From assembly GCA_046538945.1 (NCBI GenBank), contig JBKHHW010000196.1, positions 1 to 5,669 on the forward strand: a DNA stretch of 5,669 nucleotides. The letters run 5' to 3'. Below are positions 5,388 through 5,669 of this stretch, piece by piece. Each line of letters opens with the position of its first letter. The stretch's first letter is position 1. Below the pieces are notes generated by a model that worked only from the letters and a program-made list of their open reading frames with translations, was not told the origin of the DNA and searched no databases. A program made the translations under genes and the position numbers. The stretch is from JAEZKC01 sp046538945 (GTDB lineage Bacteria > Fibrobacterota > Chitinivibrionia > Chitinivibrionales > Chitinispirillaceae).

Positions 5388-5669
5388 TCAACCTTCAACT
5401 TTTTTTATCCGTTTATACACTCTATTCGGAATGATGTGTGCTTTTCCATCGGATTCCATTTGTTTTCTATACTTTTTATAGGATATTACAGCACTCACTT
5501 CGTTTTCTATCTCCCAATACGCATCGCCGAGATTGAGATAGGCGACAGTGCGCCCCGAGTCAGTTTTTATGACTTTTTCAAGCATATAACCTGCTGTGAC
5601 AAGGGATTCTTCTTTTTTTGAAAAGAAATATGCAAGATCATTATATTTTTGTATGTTTTCTGATGATAC
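5388..5669 (-). CDS. C-terminal part of a second TPR-repeat protein, paralogue of its neighbour (5' end outside window)
   Basis: The minus-strand frame is open from the window edge to TGA 5388-5390 and gives 93 residues. The frame continues upstream of its first ATG (5583-5585) without a stop, so the real start is outside the window. The sequence aligns with the last 90 or so residues of the TPR protein at 4185-5261: ND--YF--K---, then ML--V, R-VA-LN-GD-Y (one TPR), then IP-RV--R-K at the end. By eye it needs a single one-residue gap. The two genes run in the same direction, 126 bases apart, separated by transposase-like debris. It is probably exported too, but its N-terminus cannot be seen. 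Confidence 0.8.
   Translation of the reverse strand, partial: VSSENIQKYNDLAYFFSKKEESLVTAGYMLEKVIKTDSGRTVAYLNLGDAYWEIENEVSAVISYKKYRKQMESDGKAHIIPNRVYKRIKKVEG

Noticed and set aside
5355..5621. Plus-strand ORF of 88 codons
   Set aside because: It is antisense to the second TPR gene; its Phe/Ile/Ser-rich translation is a shadow of AT-rich coding sequence.

Overview
The window looks like a chromosomal piece of a Gram-negative bacterium. The left part (about 1-3700) has moderate GC and the right part (about 3850-5669) is visibly AT-richer. ECF-type sigma factors, a FecR-like anti-sigma N-terminal module, a two-domain AAA+ ATPase and secreted TPR proteins would fit the Fibrobacterota / FCB-type phyla, but that assignment is a low-confidence guess. 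No rRNA, tRNA or CRISPR array is visible.

Left half, + strand. The tail of one ECF-like sigma factor (1-171) is followed by a complete paralogous sigma factor (232-852). Next come a hairpin, a 48-residue free-standing anti-sigma-like peptide (959-1105), an intergenic stretch of about 310 bases with a short direct repeat, and a 757-residue protein with two AAA+ modules (1420-3693). The complete sigma gene and the AAA+ gene are preceded by almost the same promoter-like sequence: GAAAGATTTT, then a CGTCT element 20 bases after AAAGATTTT, then GTAGAA. This suggests that one ECF sigma factor, perhaps the one encoded here, transcribes both genes. The proposed unit is an autoregulated sigma factor, a mini anti-sigma peptide and an AAA+ effector in one regulon. 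The proteins are recognisable by family; their joint function is unknown.

Right half, - strand. The AAA+ gene converges on a block holding mobile-element debris and secreted TPR-repeat proteins. In order, this block has a roughly 74-codon remnant of a DDE transposase (IS701-like, 3886-4107), a 10-bp inverted repeat (4121-4159), a complete exported TPR protein (4185-5261), a short remnant resembling the C-terminus of an ISXO2/IS1595-type transposase (about 5248-5325), and the C-terminal part of a second, paralogous TPR protein that runs off the window (5388-5669).

Two independent tandem duplications (sigma factors on the left, TPR proteins on the right), two transposase remnants and a composition change near 3850 mark this as a rearranged accessory region.
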